Of a DNA stretch of 64,000 nucleotides, positions 7,577 to 15,463 are shown in pieces. The notes below the pieces were generated by a model. That model was not told the DNA's origin. It saw only the letters and a program-made list of their open reading frames with translations, and did no database searches. The DNA lies in NCBI GenBank assembly GCA_020852515.1, contig JADZAS010000037.1, positions 1-64,000 of the forward strand, written 5' to 3'. Source of the DNA: Phycisphaerales bacterium. GTDB taxonomy: Bacteria; Planctomycetota; Phycisphaerae; Phycisphaerales; UBA5793. Both the position numbers and the translations under genes were made by a program. Each line of letters starts with the position of its first letter. Position 1 is the first letter of the stretch.

Positions 7577-7623
7577 CCGTCATGCCTGCGCAGAGCCCGC
7601 CCCTGCGCAGGCAGGGGCAGGCA
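7577..7623 (-). repeat. Dispersed palindromic repeat, long form
   Basis: These 47 bases are an exact reverse complement of 13835-13881. They contain two nested hairpins, one with CCCCTGC/GCAGGGG arms. It lies 32 bases from another copy in the opposite orientation. Confidence 0.8.
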
Positions 7624-7849
7624 ACCAGTCGGACGTACTTGCGCGCTCGCGACGGGATCCCTGCAAGGCGTCCTCCGCCGAACGCGACGGACGGGCCAGA
7701 AAACGTCGCGAAAATTTGATCCGTTCCCCGATTTCGCCCCCTGTACGGGGGGAAAACATGTTATCATGCCCAGGTCCAGCGCCGCCCCGCGCAGCCGCGG
7801 GCTGCCCGATACGCCAGGATCGGCGGCGCGAGCCAAAGGGAGCCACATC

Positions 7850-9415
7850 ATGACCTCGACCAACCACCGCTTCGCCTCGCAGCGCCTCTTGCTCGTTTGC
7901 ATCACCTCCATCGCAGCGGCGTGTGCAGGGCCCTCTCTCGCGCAGAACGGCCTGCCTTACGTCATCGAAGCCCCGCCCGACACTATCGAATTCGGCAGCG
8001 CCGTCATCAGCGCCGGCGACGCCAACGGCGACGGCTTCGACGACGTGCTCGTCGCCGACCAGAAGTTCGAAGTGCAGGGGCAGCGGCGCGGGCGGTGGAT
8101 CATGTACTCCGGCCGCACCGGCAGCGAACTCTGGCGGGCCATCGGCGCTCAACCGCTCGAAGCCTTCCCGATCTACGTGGCCGGCTCGTTCATCGGCGAT
8201 CTCGACGGCGACCAGTGCGATGACCTCATCCTCGGCCAGCCCGGCGCTGCGGGCGGCCGCGGCCGCGTCGATGTCTACTCCGGCAGGTCCGGCGCGGTGC
8301 TCCGTTCCTACACCGGCGCCTCGCCTGAAGACTTCCTCGGCCGCGATGCTTTCGCCGTCGGCGATGTGAACGGCGACACGACGCCTGACTTCGCCTTCGT
8401 AAGCCGCTTCGACGCGCCCGGCTTCGTCTCCGTGCGCTCCGGCCGCGACGGCGAGGAACTCTTTCAGATCACGCGCGACTGGCCGCGCTGCATACGCCCG
8501 CTTGGCGACATCAATCGCGACGGCCGCGATGACCTCGGCGTGGGCTCGTGGGAACTCACGCGCGATGGCATGGGCATCGGCATCTACTCCGGGCGCGACG
8601 GGCGGCAACTGGCCAACCTCGGCCGGCCCAACTTCCAGGACGGGATGTTCGGCTGGCGCTTCGCCGGCGGCGTCGACCTCACGGGCGATCAGACGCCCGA
8701 CATCATCGCGTCAGGACGCTCGGACGGCGCCAGTTACGCCTACCTCATCGACGGCCGCACGGGCCAGGCCACGCGCCTCTACGAACTCGACAGCGGCGTG
8801 CTCTACGACGAACTCTTCGGCGTCAACGTGCACCTTGCCGACGTCAACGCCGACGGCCGGGTCGAAGCCATCTTCGAAAGTTTCCTCGCCATGTATGTCT
8901 TCGACGGCTCGACGGGTCAGTTGCTGCATTTCTCCCAGCCGCATCTTGACTTCGACAACGCCTGGCAGGGCACCGAGGTTGCCATGGGCGATGTGAACAA
9001 CGACGGCGCGGCAGACTTCATCACCGCCGACCAGGCCCCGCCCGGCCGCGTCATCGCCCGCGCCGGCGCGCCGATTCTCCTGCATCCGTTCCGCGCCAAC
9101 TGGCGCATCAGTCGCGGCGTCGAGGAGTACACGGTCCAGGCATTCACCGGCCAGCCCGGCCGCCGCATCCACTTCCTCGCCTCGCGCGCCGGCACATCGT
9201 GCACCTACGTGCCGCAGCTGCTGACCTGCATCGACCTCACGCGCCCGATCGTCCGTCTTGGCGATGCCGTCACCGGCGCCGACGGCGTCGCGTCGCTGAC
9301 GATCAATCCTTCGCAGGCCGGCCCCGGCCCCGTCTGGCTCCAGGCCCTCGACCGCGCCGACCCGGGCCGCCCCGCGGTGACATCCAATGTGCTGGAACTG
9401 CAGATCTTGGAGTAA
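7850..9415 (+). CDS. Secreted FG-GAP/integrin-type beta-propeller protein
   Basis: A 521-residue exported protein. A signal peptide covers about residues 1-36 (ACAGPSLA|QNG). It is followed by seven calcium-loop FG-GAP repeats: DANGDGFDD, DLDGDQCDD, DVNGDTTPD, DINRDGRDD, DLTGDQTPD, DVNADGRVE and DVNNDGAAD. Such propellers bind calcium and usually mediate cell-surface adhesion or carbohydrate binding. The last 90 residues form a separate beta domain ending LQALDRADPG...TSNVLEL, like the end of the protein at 52280. The ATG at 7850 has AAAGGGAG seven bases upstream. Confidence 0.85.
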   Translation: MTSTNHRFASQRLLLVCITSIAAACAGPSLAQNGLPYVIEAPPDTIEFGSAVISAGDANGDGFDDVLVADQKFEVQGQRRGRWIMYSGRTGSELWRAIGAQPLEAFPIYVAGSFIGDLDGDQCDDLILGQPGAAGGRGRVDVYSGRSGAVLRSYTGASPEDFLGRDAFAVGDVNGDTTPDFAFVSRFDAPGFVSVRSGRDGEELFQITRDWPRCIRPLGDINRDGRDDLGVGSWELTRDGMGIGIYSGRDGRQLANLGRPNFQDGMFGWRFAGGVDLTGDQTPDIIASGRSDGASYAYLIDGRTGQATRLYELDSGVLYDELFGVNVHLADVNADGRVEAIFESFLAMYVFDGSTGQLLHFSQPHLDFDNAWQGTEVAMGDVNNDGAADFITADQAPPGRVIARAGAPILLHPFRANWRISRGVEEYTVQAFTGQPGRRIHFLASRAGTSCTYVPQLLTCIDLTRPIVRLGDAVTGADGVASLTINPSQAGPGPVWLQALDRADPGRPAVTSNVLELQILE

Positions 9416-9432
9416 CCCCACGCGGAATCTGT

Positions 9433-9438
9433 TACACT
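9433..9438 (+). promoter_or_regulatory. Candidate -10 box for a leaderless transcript
   Basis: TACACT lies 7 bases before the ATG at 9446. No Shine-Dalgarno is present in the 20 bases before the start. Confidence 0.45.
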
Positions 9439-9445
9439 CCCACTG

Positions 9446-10948
9446 ATGACGGGCACGCTCGACACGGCGTGGATGATGGTGGGCTGGGGCCTGGGGGCCC
9501 TGGCCGCACTCGCGCTGCTGCTGGCCGTGCTGGCCGACCCGATCCGCCGGCGCTTCCGCAAAGCACGCCGCTGCCCGAAGTGCTGGTACGACCTCTCTCA
9601 CACCCAGGGCCTGACCTGCAGCGAATGCGGTTACACCGCGCGCCGCGAGAAGCAACTCCTCAAGACTCGGCGAAGCCGCGGCTGGATCGTTGCATCACTG
9701 CTGCTGGGCGTCACTTCTGCCGTTTCCTTCCGTGTGCCGGCCGTGCGCGATCGCGGCCTCAAGGCGCTCATGCCCACGACCATTCTTGTGCTCATCGCTC
9801 CGGCGCTCGAGTCGGAGGATGCCTACGCCATCGGACAACAATCCGTGATGTCCTCGGCCTATGGAGGCTTCGGCTTGCCCGTGACCATCGCGCCGCCGCC
9901 CGACAACCTCTCGGCCGAACTGGCGGTGCGCATGGAAGACCGCGAACTCGCCAACTGGCAATGGGATCTGCTGCAGCGCCGCGCGATCCGGGCGTGCGCC
10001 GCTCAGTTCCGGCGATCCTTCGCGCCCGGCGAACCGTGGCGCACCACGCCGGAGCAACTGCTCGCGGCCAGCATCGCCAGGCACTATCCATCCGATCCCG
10101 ACATCCTCAGCGACTCGCTAACGCTCGCCGGCTGCCAGGTCATCACGCGCCCGCGCTGGCCCGCCGGCCAGCCGCTGCTCATCGCCGTCGAGCCTCGCGC
10201 CTGCGCTTCGGCAAGGCCCGTCACTCTCCGACTCTCGCTTCCCGCCGAGTCTGATCGCGTCATCTATGACGCGGTCTGTTCTCCAGCGCTATCCGACACT
10301 TCGCCCAGGCCATTCGAACGCTACTGGACCGACCGTCTCCTGCTCGTCAGCGCCGATCCGCAGCCGGGCCAGAAGTTCACGCTGCGACTCGATGGCGCGC
10401 TGAATCGTGCCGACAAGCCTGCCGGACCGAACGGGCGCGACGCGATCACCTGGAGCTACAACGTCCCGCTGGACACAACCATTGCCGGCGATCTCGATGA
10501 CATTCTCGTACCCGTCGCGAACGAAGCGTTTGTGCACGACTTCAAGAGCATGGTGCGCATCAGCATCATGCGCGATGAACTCTGGCTGCCTCGGCTCTGG
10601 CAGGTACTCGAATCGCTTGATGGCGCCACGTTCGCTGCGACTTTTGAGGTGCTTCATGGCGACCGAGTGATCGCCTCGGCGCAGGCATGGTGGGCTGAGG
10701 GTGAACCGATGCGGCCTCTGCCCTCCAGCGGCACGCTGCGTATCACAATGGTGGACGATGCGGCCATGCCGGCAGAGCGCGAACTGAACATGTTGACGCT
10801 GCGCATCACCTCGAACCCCGCGATGGCGCTTCGCCGCCTCGACGAGAATCGGTACTGGTCAGGCAGTTTCACCGTGCCCGTAACCTGGCACCCTGCGCTC
10901 GAGTTCAACGCACACGAGCGCGATCCCGCCGTGGAGCAGCCGCAATGA
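9446..10948 (+). CDS. Zinc-ribbon membrane protein, tandem paralogue A
   Basis: A 500-residue protein with an N-terminal membrane helix (residues 8-30, MVGWGLGALAALALLLAVLA) and then a cytoplasmic zinc ribbon CPKCWYDLSHTQGLTCSECG. A second helix (about residues 74-92) leads into a large extracytoplasmic domain of about 400 residues with no family I recognise. Its stop overlaps the start of the next gene by 4 bases (ATGA), so the two are translationally coupled. It is about 35-40% similar to that neighbour overall, but the first 70 codons are nearly identical in DNA. Confidence 0.8.
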   Translation: MTGTLDTAWMMVGWGLGALAALALLLAVLADPIRRRFRKARRCPKCWYDLSHTQGLTCSECGYTARREKQLLKTRRSRGWIVASLLLGVTSAVSFRVPAVRDRGLKALMPTTILVLIAPALESEDAYAIGQQSVMSSAYGGFGLPVTIAPPPDNLSAELAVRMEDRELANWQWDLLQRRAIRACAAQFRRSFAPGEPWRTTPEQLLAASIARHYPSDPDILSDSLTLAGCQVITRPRWPAGQPLLIAVEPRACASARPVTLRLSLPAESDRVIYDAVCSPALSDTSPRPFERYWTDRLLLVSADPQPGQKFTLRLDGALNRADKPAGPNGRDAITWSYNVPLDTTIAGDLDDILVPVANEAFVHDFKSMVRISIMRDELWLPRLWQVLESLDGATFAATFEVLHGDRVIASAQAWWAEGEPMRPLPSSGTLRITMVDDAAMPAERELNMLTLRITSNPAMALRRLDENRYWSGSFTVPVTWHPALEFNAHERDPAVEQPQ

Positions 10949-12471
10949 GCATCGAAGAGATGTGGGACATCATCGGCTGGAGCCTGGCGGCACTCACACT
11001 GCTCGCGCTGCTGCTGGCCGTGCTGGCCGACCCGATCCGCCGGCGCTTCCGCAAAGCGCGGCGCTGCCCGAAGTGCTGGTACGACCTCTCCCACACCCCC
11101 GGCCTGACCTGCAGCGAATGCGGCTACACGGCGCGGCGCGAAAAGCAGCTCTTCAGGACCCGCCGCCGCAAACGCTGGATCGTCGCCATGGTGCTGCTCT
11201 GGCTCGGCAGTTACTTCGCCTTCCGCGCACCGGCCATCGCACAGCGCGGCTGGATCGCCGGGATCCCCACCACCGCGCTCGCGCTGCTCTGGACGCAAGA
11301 GCGCATCGACCTCACCCAGACGCGCGAATTCGCAACGTTCGGCGGCGATCAGTTCTACCTGCGCCACCTCGCCGATGCACCGTTCACTGAGGAGATATTC
11401 GCGCGCCTCAGCGACGACGAACTCTCCGATTTCGACTGGCGCGTGCTCATCGAGGTTGCCCTGCGCACGGCCGATCAGCGCGATATCCACACCGACGTCC
11501 TCGGCGTGAGCACGTTGCACAACGCCGTCCTTTCGCACGCGCGCTACCGCGATCACCTCGACGACCCCGCGCTGCTCCGCCGCGCGCTGCTCGCCGGGTC
11601 ATTCCAGGTGTCCACGCGCCGCCACTGGCCTCTCGGCGCGGACATCTACGCCGTCGCGTGGACCGATCTCATGCTGAGCTCAACGGCTGCCGAGGCGACT
11701 ACGGTGTCGGCCGCGCCGCTCACGCCCGGCCTGCTGCCCATCAGCGGCGAACAGATGCGCGAGACGACGCGACAAGTGGACAGAGGATCGCGACTCAAGT
11801 ATTTCCCACGGCGCGTGCTAGGCTGCGTGCCCTGGACCGACCACGCCATCCCCATCGGCAGGCCTGCGCAGCCGACATCTTCGCTTGAGTACACCGTCAG
11901 CGCCCGCCGGCAACTCAATAACATCGAAGAGGCGGATATGGGCGCGGAGTACGTCAGCGCCGAGTTCGTCGCCGAAGTTAGCACTCGCGTCTCCGGCTCA
12001 GTTGCCGACATGATGACGCCGATCATCGTACCGGAATTCGACGCTGCTCTGCGCACGCGCCTGCAGCCGCGCATTCACTACGGCCACATCGAACTGCCGC
12101 TCGGCAGTCTCGAGGATGCCTTTGTGCTGCTCGATGGCGCCACCTTCGCCGCGCACATCGAACTCATCCACCTCGGCCAGGTCATCGCGGCCGGCGACGC
12201 GTGGTGGTGCCTCGAAGATGACCCCAGCGCCAAGCCGCCCGCCAAATCCGTCGCGCCGCGCAGCACCTACGTCGATCTTCAGCCCCTCATTCCGCGCATC
12301 ATCAACCCCGCCGAGCGCGGCTACACGCTACGCCTCACCGCCAGCCCCGCCGTCGCCCTGCGCCGCTTCGAATCGAACCGCTACTGGTCCGGCCAGGTGG
12401 AATGGACCGTCCAGCCGCAAGGCGAACTCACGAACGAACCGCCGCAGCATGAGGCCGTCGGTCTGCCATAA
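10945..12471 (+). CDS. Zinc-ribbon membrane protein, tandem paralogue B
   Basis: A 508-residue paralogue of the preceding gene with the same order: membrane helix (about residues 9-27), zinc ribbon CPKCWYDLSHTPGLTCSECG, a second helix near residues 78-95, and a long extracytoplasmic part. Both proteins share the motif LDGATFAA followed by a conserved C-terminal block ending ALRRxxxNRYWSG (here VALRRFESNRYWSGQVEW). They may act together at the membrane, for example as a heteromer. No catalytic motif is visible. The gene starts within the last 4 bases of the previous one. Confidence 0.8.
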   Translation: MSIEEMWDIIGWSLAALTLLALLLAVLADPIRRRFRKARRCPKCWYDLSHTPGLTCSECGYTARREKQLFRTRRRKRWIVAMVLLWLGSYFAFRAPAIAQRGWIAGIPTTALALLWTQERIDLTQTREFATFGGDQFYLRHLADAPFTEEIFARLSDDELSDFDWRVLIEVALRTADQRDIHTDVLGVSTLHNAVLSHARYRDHLDDPALLRRALLAGSFQVSTRRHWPLGADIYAVAWTDLMLSSTAAEATTVSAAPLTPGLLPISGEQMRETTRQVDRGSRLKYFPRRVLGCVPWTDHAIPIGRPAQPTSSLEYTVSARRQLNNIEEADMGAEYVSAEFVAEVSTRVSGSVADMMTPIIVPEFDAALRTRLQPRIHYGHIELPLGSLEDAFVLLDGATFAAHIELIHLGQVIAAGDAWWCLEDDPSAKPPAKSVAPRSTYVDLQPLIPRIINPAERGYTLRLTASPAVALRRFESNRYWSGQVEWTVQPQGELTNEPPQHEAVGLP

Positions 12472-12491
12472 CGGCCGCGGTTTGGAAATGC

Positions 12492-12601
12492 AGATTTACC
12501 GCAGAGACCGCTGAGCACCCTGAGGGGTTCAGGCAAATGCTTCTATCCCAACTCAAATGGTCTCATCTCCGCGCTCTCAGCGCTCTCCGCGGTTAGAAAA
12601 T
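12492..12601. repeat. Dispersed intergenic repeat with inverted arms
   Basis: The left arm, TTTACCGCAGAGACCGCTGA (12493-12516 region), is the imperfect inverse of the right arm, CTCAGCGCTCTCCGCGGTTA (12576-12595). A related copy lies at 30795-30871. It sits between convergent genes and could act as a hairpin terminator. Confidence 0.6.
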
Positions 12602-12616
12602 CTTCCCATCACCCCA

Positions 12617-13147
12617 TCACCTCTTCCTCTCCCACACCAGATGCGACAGCTCCGGCACGATCAGATTCTTCATCGCCGTCTCGATCGCGTTCACCGAGCC
12701 CGGCATCGCAAAGACAAACGTGTCACCCTCGCCATCGCGCATCACCAGCCCCGCGATCGCTCTGCTGAGCATCGCCGCCGCCCCGACTTCGTTGTAACTC
12801 AACATGCGAAACAATTCGCCGAACCCGTCGAGCCGGTGCGTCAGCCGCGCTGCCACGATGTCGATCGTCGAATCGCGCTTGGCGATCCCCGTCCCGCCAG
12901 TTGTCAGAATGACCTGCACGCGCGCTTCGGCGATCCAGCGGTCCAGCCGCGCTGCAATCTCGCCCGGCTCATCGCGGCAGATCGCGCGATCCACCACCAC
13001 CTGCCCCGCCGCCGTCAGCAGCTCGGCAATCAGCGGCCCGCCCCGGTCCGTCTCCGCCGTGCGCGTGTCCGAGACCGTCAGCACCGCGCACGCAACCGCC
13101 TGCTCTCCCGCCGCTTCCCGATGTTCACTCGTTGATTGTGATGGCAT
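12617..13147 (-). CDS. moaB: Molybdenum cofactor biosynthesis protein MoaB/MogA
   Basis: A 176-residue MoaB/MogA-type protein, which adenylates molybdopterin before molybdate insertion. The MPT-binding motifs are present: LTTGGTG (82-87), SYNEVG (117-122) and MPGS (148-151). No other moa genes are near. The ATG at 13147 has no ribosome-binding site, but TATGAT lies 5 bases upstream, which fits a leaderless message. The N-terminal 15 residues are extra and poorly conserved. Confidence 0.9.
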   Translation of the reverse strand: MPSQSTSEHREAAGEQAVACAVLTVSDTRTAETDRGGPLIAELLTAAGQVVVDRAICRDEPGEIAARLDRWIAEARVQVILTTGGTGIAKRDSTIDIVAARLTHRLDGFGELFRMLSYNEVGAAAMLSRAIAGLVMRDGEGDTFVFAMPGSVNAIETAMKNLIVPELSHLVWERKR

Positions 13148-13152
13148 CGCCC

Positions 13153-13158
13153 ATCATA
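13153..13158 (-). promoter_or_regulatory. Candidate -10 box for a leaderless transcript (moaB)
   Basis: TATGAT on the minus strand, 5 bases before the ATG at 13147. Confidence 0.45.
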
Positions 13159-13372
13159 GGAGCGTGCCCGAACGCCATGGCGCGCTGCGCATTCGTCGCC
13201 CGCATCACCTCGAACCAGCCGCCGCAAGAGCGCGACACCGACCGCGCACGGATAGCAGCAGATCGCGCCGACGCCGGCCCTTTTTCCCACGCCATCCCCG
13301 CCGCTCAGGCAAACGCTCAGGCGTGCCGCAACGCGCGGCGTATACAGTCGAAAGCACCCCAAGGAGAAAGCC

Positions 13373-13729
13373 ATGTCACACACGATGCCCTCTCAAGATA
13401 TGCTCTCTTGCATGCGCGATTGCGTCGAGTGCGCCAGCATCTGCGCGCAGTGCCTGCATCATTGCCTGCACATGGGCGGCGAACACGCCGCGCCCGACCA
13501 TCAGGGCCTGATGCGCGACTGCGAAGAGATCTGCGGCGTCGCGGCCTCATTCATGTCGCGCTCATCGCATCAGATCGCCGACCTCTGCCGCGTCTGCGCC
13601 GCCGTGTGCACCGAATGCGGCGACAGTTGCGATCGACTCGCCAACGGCGATGCGCTCATGAAACAGTGCGCCCAGACCTGCCGCAGGTGCGCCCAGTCCT
13701 GCGAGCAGATGTCCACCGCCAACGTGTGA
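13373..13729 (+). CDS. Cys-rich four-helix-bundle copper-binding protein (DUF326/Csp-like)
   Basis: A 118-residue protein with 17 cysteines in repeated CxxC and CxxxC patterns on amphipathic helices (CMRDCVECASICAQC, CRVCAAVCTECGDSC, CAQTCRRCAQSC) plus His pairs (CLHHCLH). This is the pattern of DUF326 and of Csp copper-storage proteins, where Cys lining a four-helix bundle binds many Cu(I) ions. There is no signal peptide, so it is Csp3-like and cytosolic. The ATG has AAGGAGAAAGCC upstream. No copper exporter or regulator gene is nearby, so the role as a copper store is inferred from the family. Confidence 0.85.
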   Translation: MSHTMPSQDMLSCMRDCVECASICAQCLHHCLHMGGEHAAPDHQGLMRDCEEICGVAASFMSRSSHQIADLCRVCAAVCTECGDSCDRLANGDALMKQCAQTCRRCAQSCEQMSTANV

Positions 13730-13825
13730 ACGGCCCGCCGCCCCACGAGGGCGCAGGTCAAGACGAGCCGCGCCTGTGCGAAGCATCCTGAGTCAATCGA
13801 AGGGTGAGGAAGCTGCCGTTTGCAC

Positions 13826-13903
13826 GCTCGTGGATGCCTGCCCCTGCCTGCGCAGGGGCGGGCTCTGCGCAGGCATGACGGTGCTGGCGCACCTTTGGGC
13901 CAC
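13826..13903 (+). repeat. Dispersed palindromic repeat, full copy
   Basis: Begins GCACGCTCGTGGATGCCTGC and ends GACGGTGCTGGCGCACCT plus flank. Positions 13835-13881 are identical to the inverse of 7577-7623. Compared with the copy at 40522-40575 it carries about 25 extra bases between the hairpin arms, which contain a second nested hairpin (13841-13858). Confidence 0.75.
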
Positions 13904-14063
13904 TAAGGAAGCGGTGCTCGCCGAACACCAGCCTTCGGCACCCCAATCGCGCGGACGATGCACAAAGAGCGCAGGTCACGTGCAACCTTACGCGTCGCCG
14001 GCGCATCACCCCGGCGCTTCGCCGCCCTGAGCGCGGCTCCGCGAGTCGAACGGGCCACCCCAC

Positions 14064-14069
14064 TACCAT
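14064..14069 (+). promoter_or_regulatory. Candidate -10 box for a leaderless transcript (acpS)
   Basis: TACCAT lies 5 bases before the GTG at 14075. There is no ribosome-binding site. Confidence 0.35.
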
Positions 14070-14074
14070 CCCCC

Positions 14075-14464
14075 GTGGCCATCATCTCTCACGGCATCGA
14101 CCTCATCGAGATCGCGCGTCTCGGCCGCATGCTCGACGACCACGCCGAGCGCTTCCTCGAGCGCTGCTTCACCCCGCGCGAGGTGCAGTACGCCGCCGCC
14201 GCGCCGCGCAAGCGCCTCGAGCGACTCGCCGGCCGCTTCGCCGCCAAGGAGGCGATCCTCAAAGCGCTCGGCACCGGCTGGCGCGACGGCATCGCCTGGA
14301 CCGACATGGAAATCCTCCCCGACCCCCTCGGCCGGCCCGTGCTCACCCTCACCGGCAAGGCCGCCGATCTTGCCGCCCGCGCCGGCATCACCGCCTGGAC
14401 CATCAGCATCAGCCACACCGACACCCACGCCATCGCCAGCGCCATCGCGCTCGCCAGCGCCTGA
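14075..14464 (+). CDS. acpS: Holo-[acyl-carrier-protein] synthase
   Basis: A 129-residue AcpS, which transfers 4-phosphopantetheine from CoA to the serine of apo-ACP for fatty acid synthesis. The Mg-binding aspartate is in GIDLIEI (Asp9) and the conserved glutamate is in RFAAKEAILKALGTG (Glu59). The end, WTISISHTDTHAIASAIA, is typical. The start is taken as the GTG at 14075, giving the normal family length. The longer frame would add 39 residues without any similarity. Confidence 0.92.
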   Translation: MAIISHGIDLIEIARLGRMLDDHAERFLERCFTPREVQYAAAAPRKRLERLAGRFAAKEAILKALGTGWRDGIAWTDMEILPDPLGRPVLTLTGKAADLAARAGITAWTISISHTDTHAIASAIALASA

Positions 14465-14535
14465 GCCGCAAGCGGCGATCTCCGCGCAGCACTGAGCATC
14501 CGGTTTGCCGACGTGCCGCAGGGCCCGCGGCGCGG

Positions 14536-15360
14536 TCACTTCTTGAGGAACATCCAGGTGTGGGTCTGAAGGTAGCCGACGGGGACGGGGTCTTCGGTGA
14601 CGACGACCTTGACGTTGCCGTTGGTGGCGCGGAGCGAGACGGGGTTGACGCCGTCGCCGAGCGTGGCGATGTATTGCGACGGGCCGCGCTGCTCGATGTT
14701 GGCCATGCCCTTGTAGCCGCGAAAATCGGCCCGGCCGTTCACGGCTTCGACGTCGTACACGCCGTGTGAATCTTCCTTGATGCGGTACTCGATGCTCCCG
14801 TTGACGGCGTTGATGTCCACGGGCTGCACGACGGGCTTTTCAGTGCGCACGATGACGTCGCCGTTGTCGGCCACGACAGTGACGGCGCCGCGCACGTTGA
14901 CCAGATCGACGTTGCCGTCGGTCGTGTGGATGCGCACGCCATCGACGCGCGGCACGTTGATGAGCAGCCCGACCCACTGGTCGTACTCGTATGCGAAGCG
15001 CGTCGAGGTGGTCACGCGGAGCACGCTGTGGCCGGCATCGTCCTGCTCGATCTCGGCGGTGACGTCGATGAGATCGAGCGTCTGGTTGTCGCCGTAGGGG
15101 TAGACGACGTTGCCGCGCTCATCGCGAATGTCGTTGAAGGCGCGGAGTTTGCAGCGGACGACGACATTGGGAATGTCGGGATCGGCGATCACGGTGACCG
15201 GTCCACGGAACGATTCGACATCCACGGCGATGGCGTCACCCTGCAGCGGACCTTTGTCGAAGACGAGCCAGCGCTTGGCCCGGCTGCCGCACCCGCCAAG
15301 CAGGAGCAGAGCCAGGGCGAGGGCGACGGGCAGAGCGAGGTTGAGAGTCGATCGGCGCAT
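14536..15360 (-). CDS. DUF4097-like putative adhesin lipoprotein
   Basis: A 274-residue lipoprotein. The signal peptide (residues 1-26) ends LLLGGC, a lipobox. The mature protein has repeated short beta-strand turns with a regular spacing (VTVVADNGDVIVRTEKP, DINAVNGSIEYRIKED, EAVNGRADFRGYKG, RATNGNVKVVVTED), the NGxxxx pattern of the DUF4097/DUF4098 right-handed beta-helix. These are surface-exposed, putatively adhesive proteins. The ATG at 15360 has AAGGAA upstream and removes 35 non-conserved residues from the longer frame. It is divergent from the esterase gene. Confidence 0.75.
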   Translation of the reverse strand: MRRSTLNLALPVALALALLLLGGCGSRAKRWLVFDKGPLQGDAIAVDVESFRGPVTVIADPDIPNVVVRCKLRAFNDIRDERGNVVYPYGDNQTLDLIDVTAEIEQDDAGHSVLRVTTSTRFAYEYDQWVGLLINVPRVDGVRIHTTDGNVDLVNVRGAVTVVADNGDVIVRTEKPVVQPVDINAVNGSIEYRIKEDSHGVYDVEAVNGRADFRGYKGMANIEQRGPSQYIATLGDGVNPVSLRATNGNVKVVVTEDPVPVGYLQTHTWMFLKK

Positions 15361-15450
15361 CTGGTTCCTTATCGTCGCATCGCCGGGGCGGGATTCAACC
15401 TTTGCCGGCGGCGAGGAATGGTAGTGCGGCGTAGCCTCGCCCGGCGACGC

Positions 15451-15456
15451 TAAACT
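15451..15456 (+). promoter_or_regulatory. Candidate -10 box for a leaderless transcript (esterase)
   Basis: TAAACT lies 7 bases before the ATG at 15464. A weak AAGG sits between them. Confidence 0.4.
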
Positions 15457-15463
15457 CAAGGTC

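Larger units (their letters stand above)
7384..7849. other. 466-base intergenic stretch rich in repeats
   Basis: No gene is visible. The stretch holds two copies of a dispersed palindromic repeat (7513-7545 and 7577-7623), and then the region upstream of the FG-GAP gene. That region has a small CCCC...GGGG hairpin near 7737-7751. Confidence 0.6.
13730..14074. other. 345-base intergenic stretch
   Basis: Contains one full copy of the dispersed palindromic repeat (13826-13903). The remainder upstream of acpS shows no gene. An open frame extends upstream of acpS from 13958, but it has non-coding composition. Confidence 0.55.

Noticed and set aside
13958-14074. N-terminal extension of acpS to 13958
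   Set aside because: The 39 added residues have Arg/Ala-rich non-coding composition, and AcpS proteins start at the GIDLIEI region.
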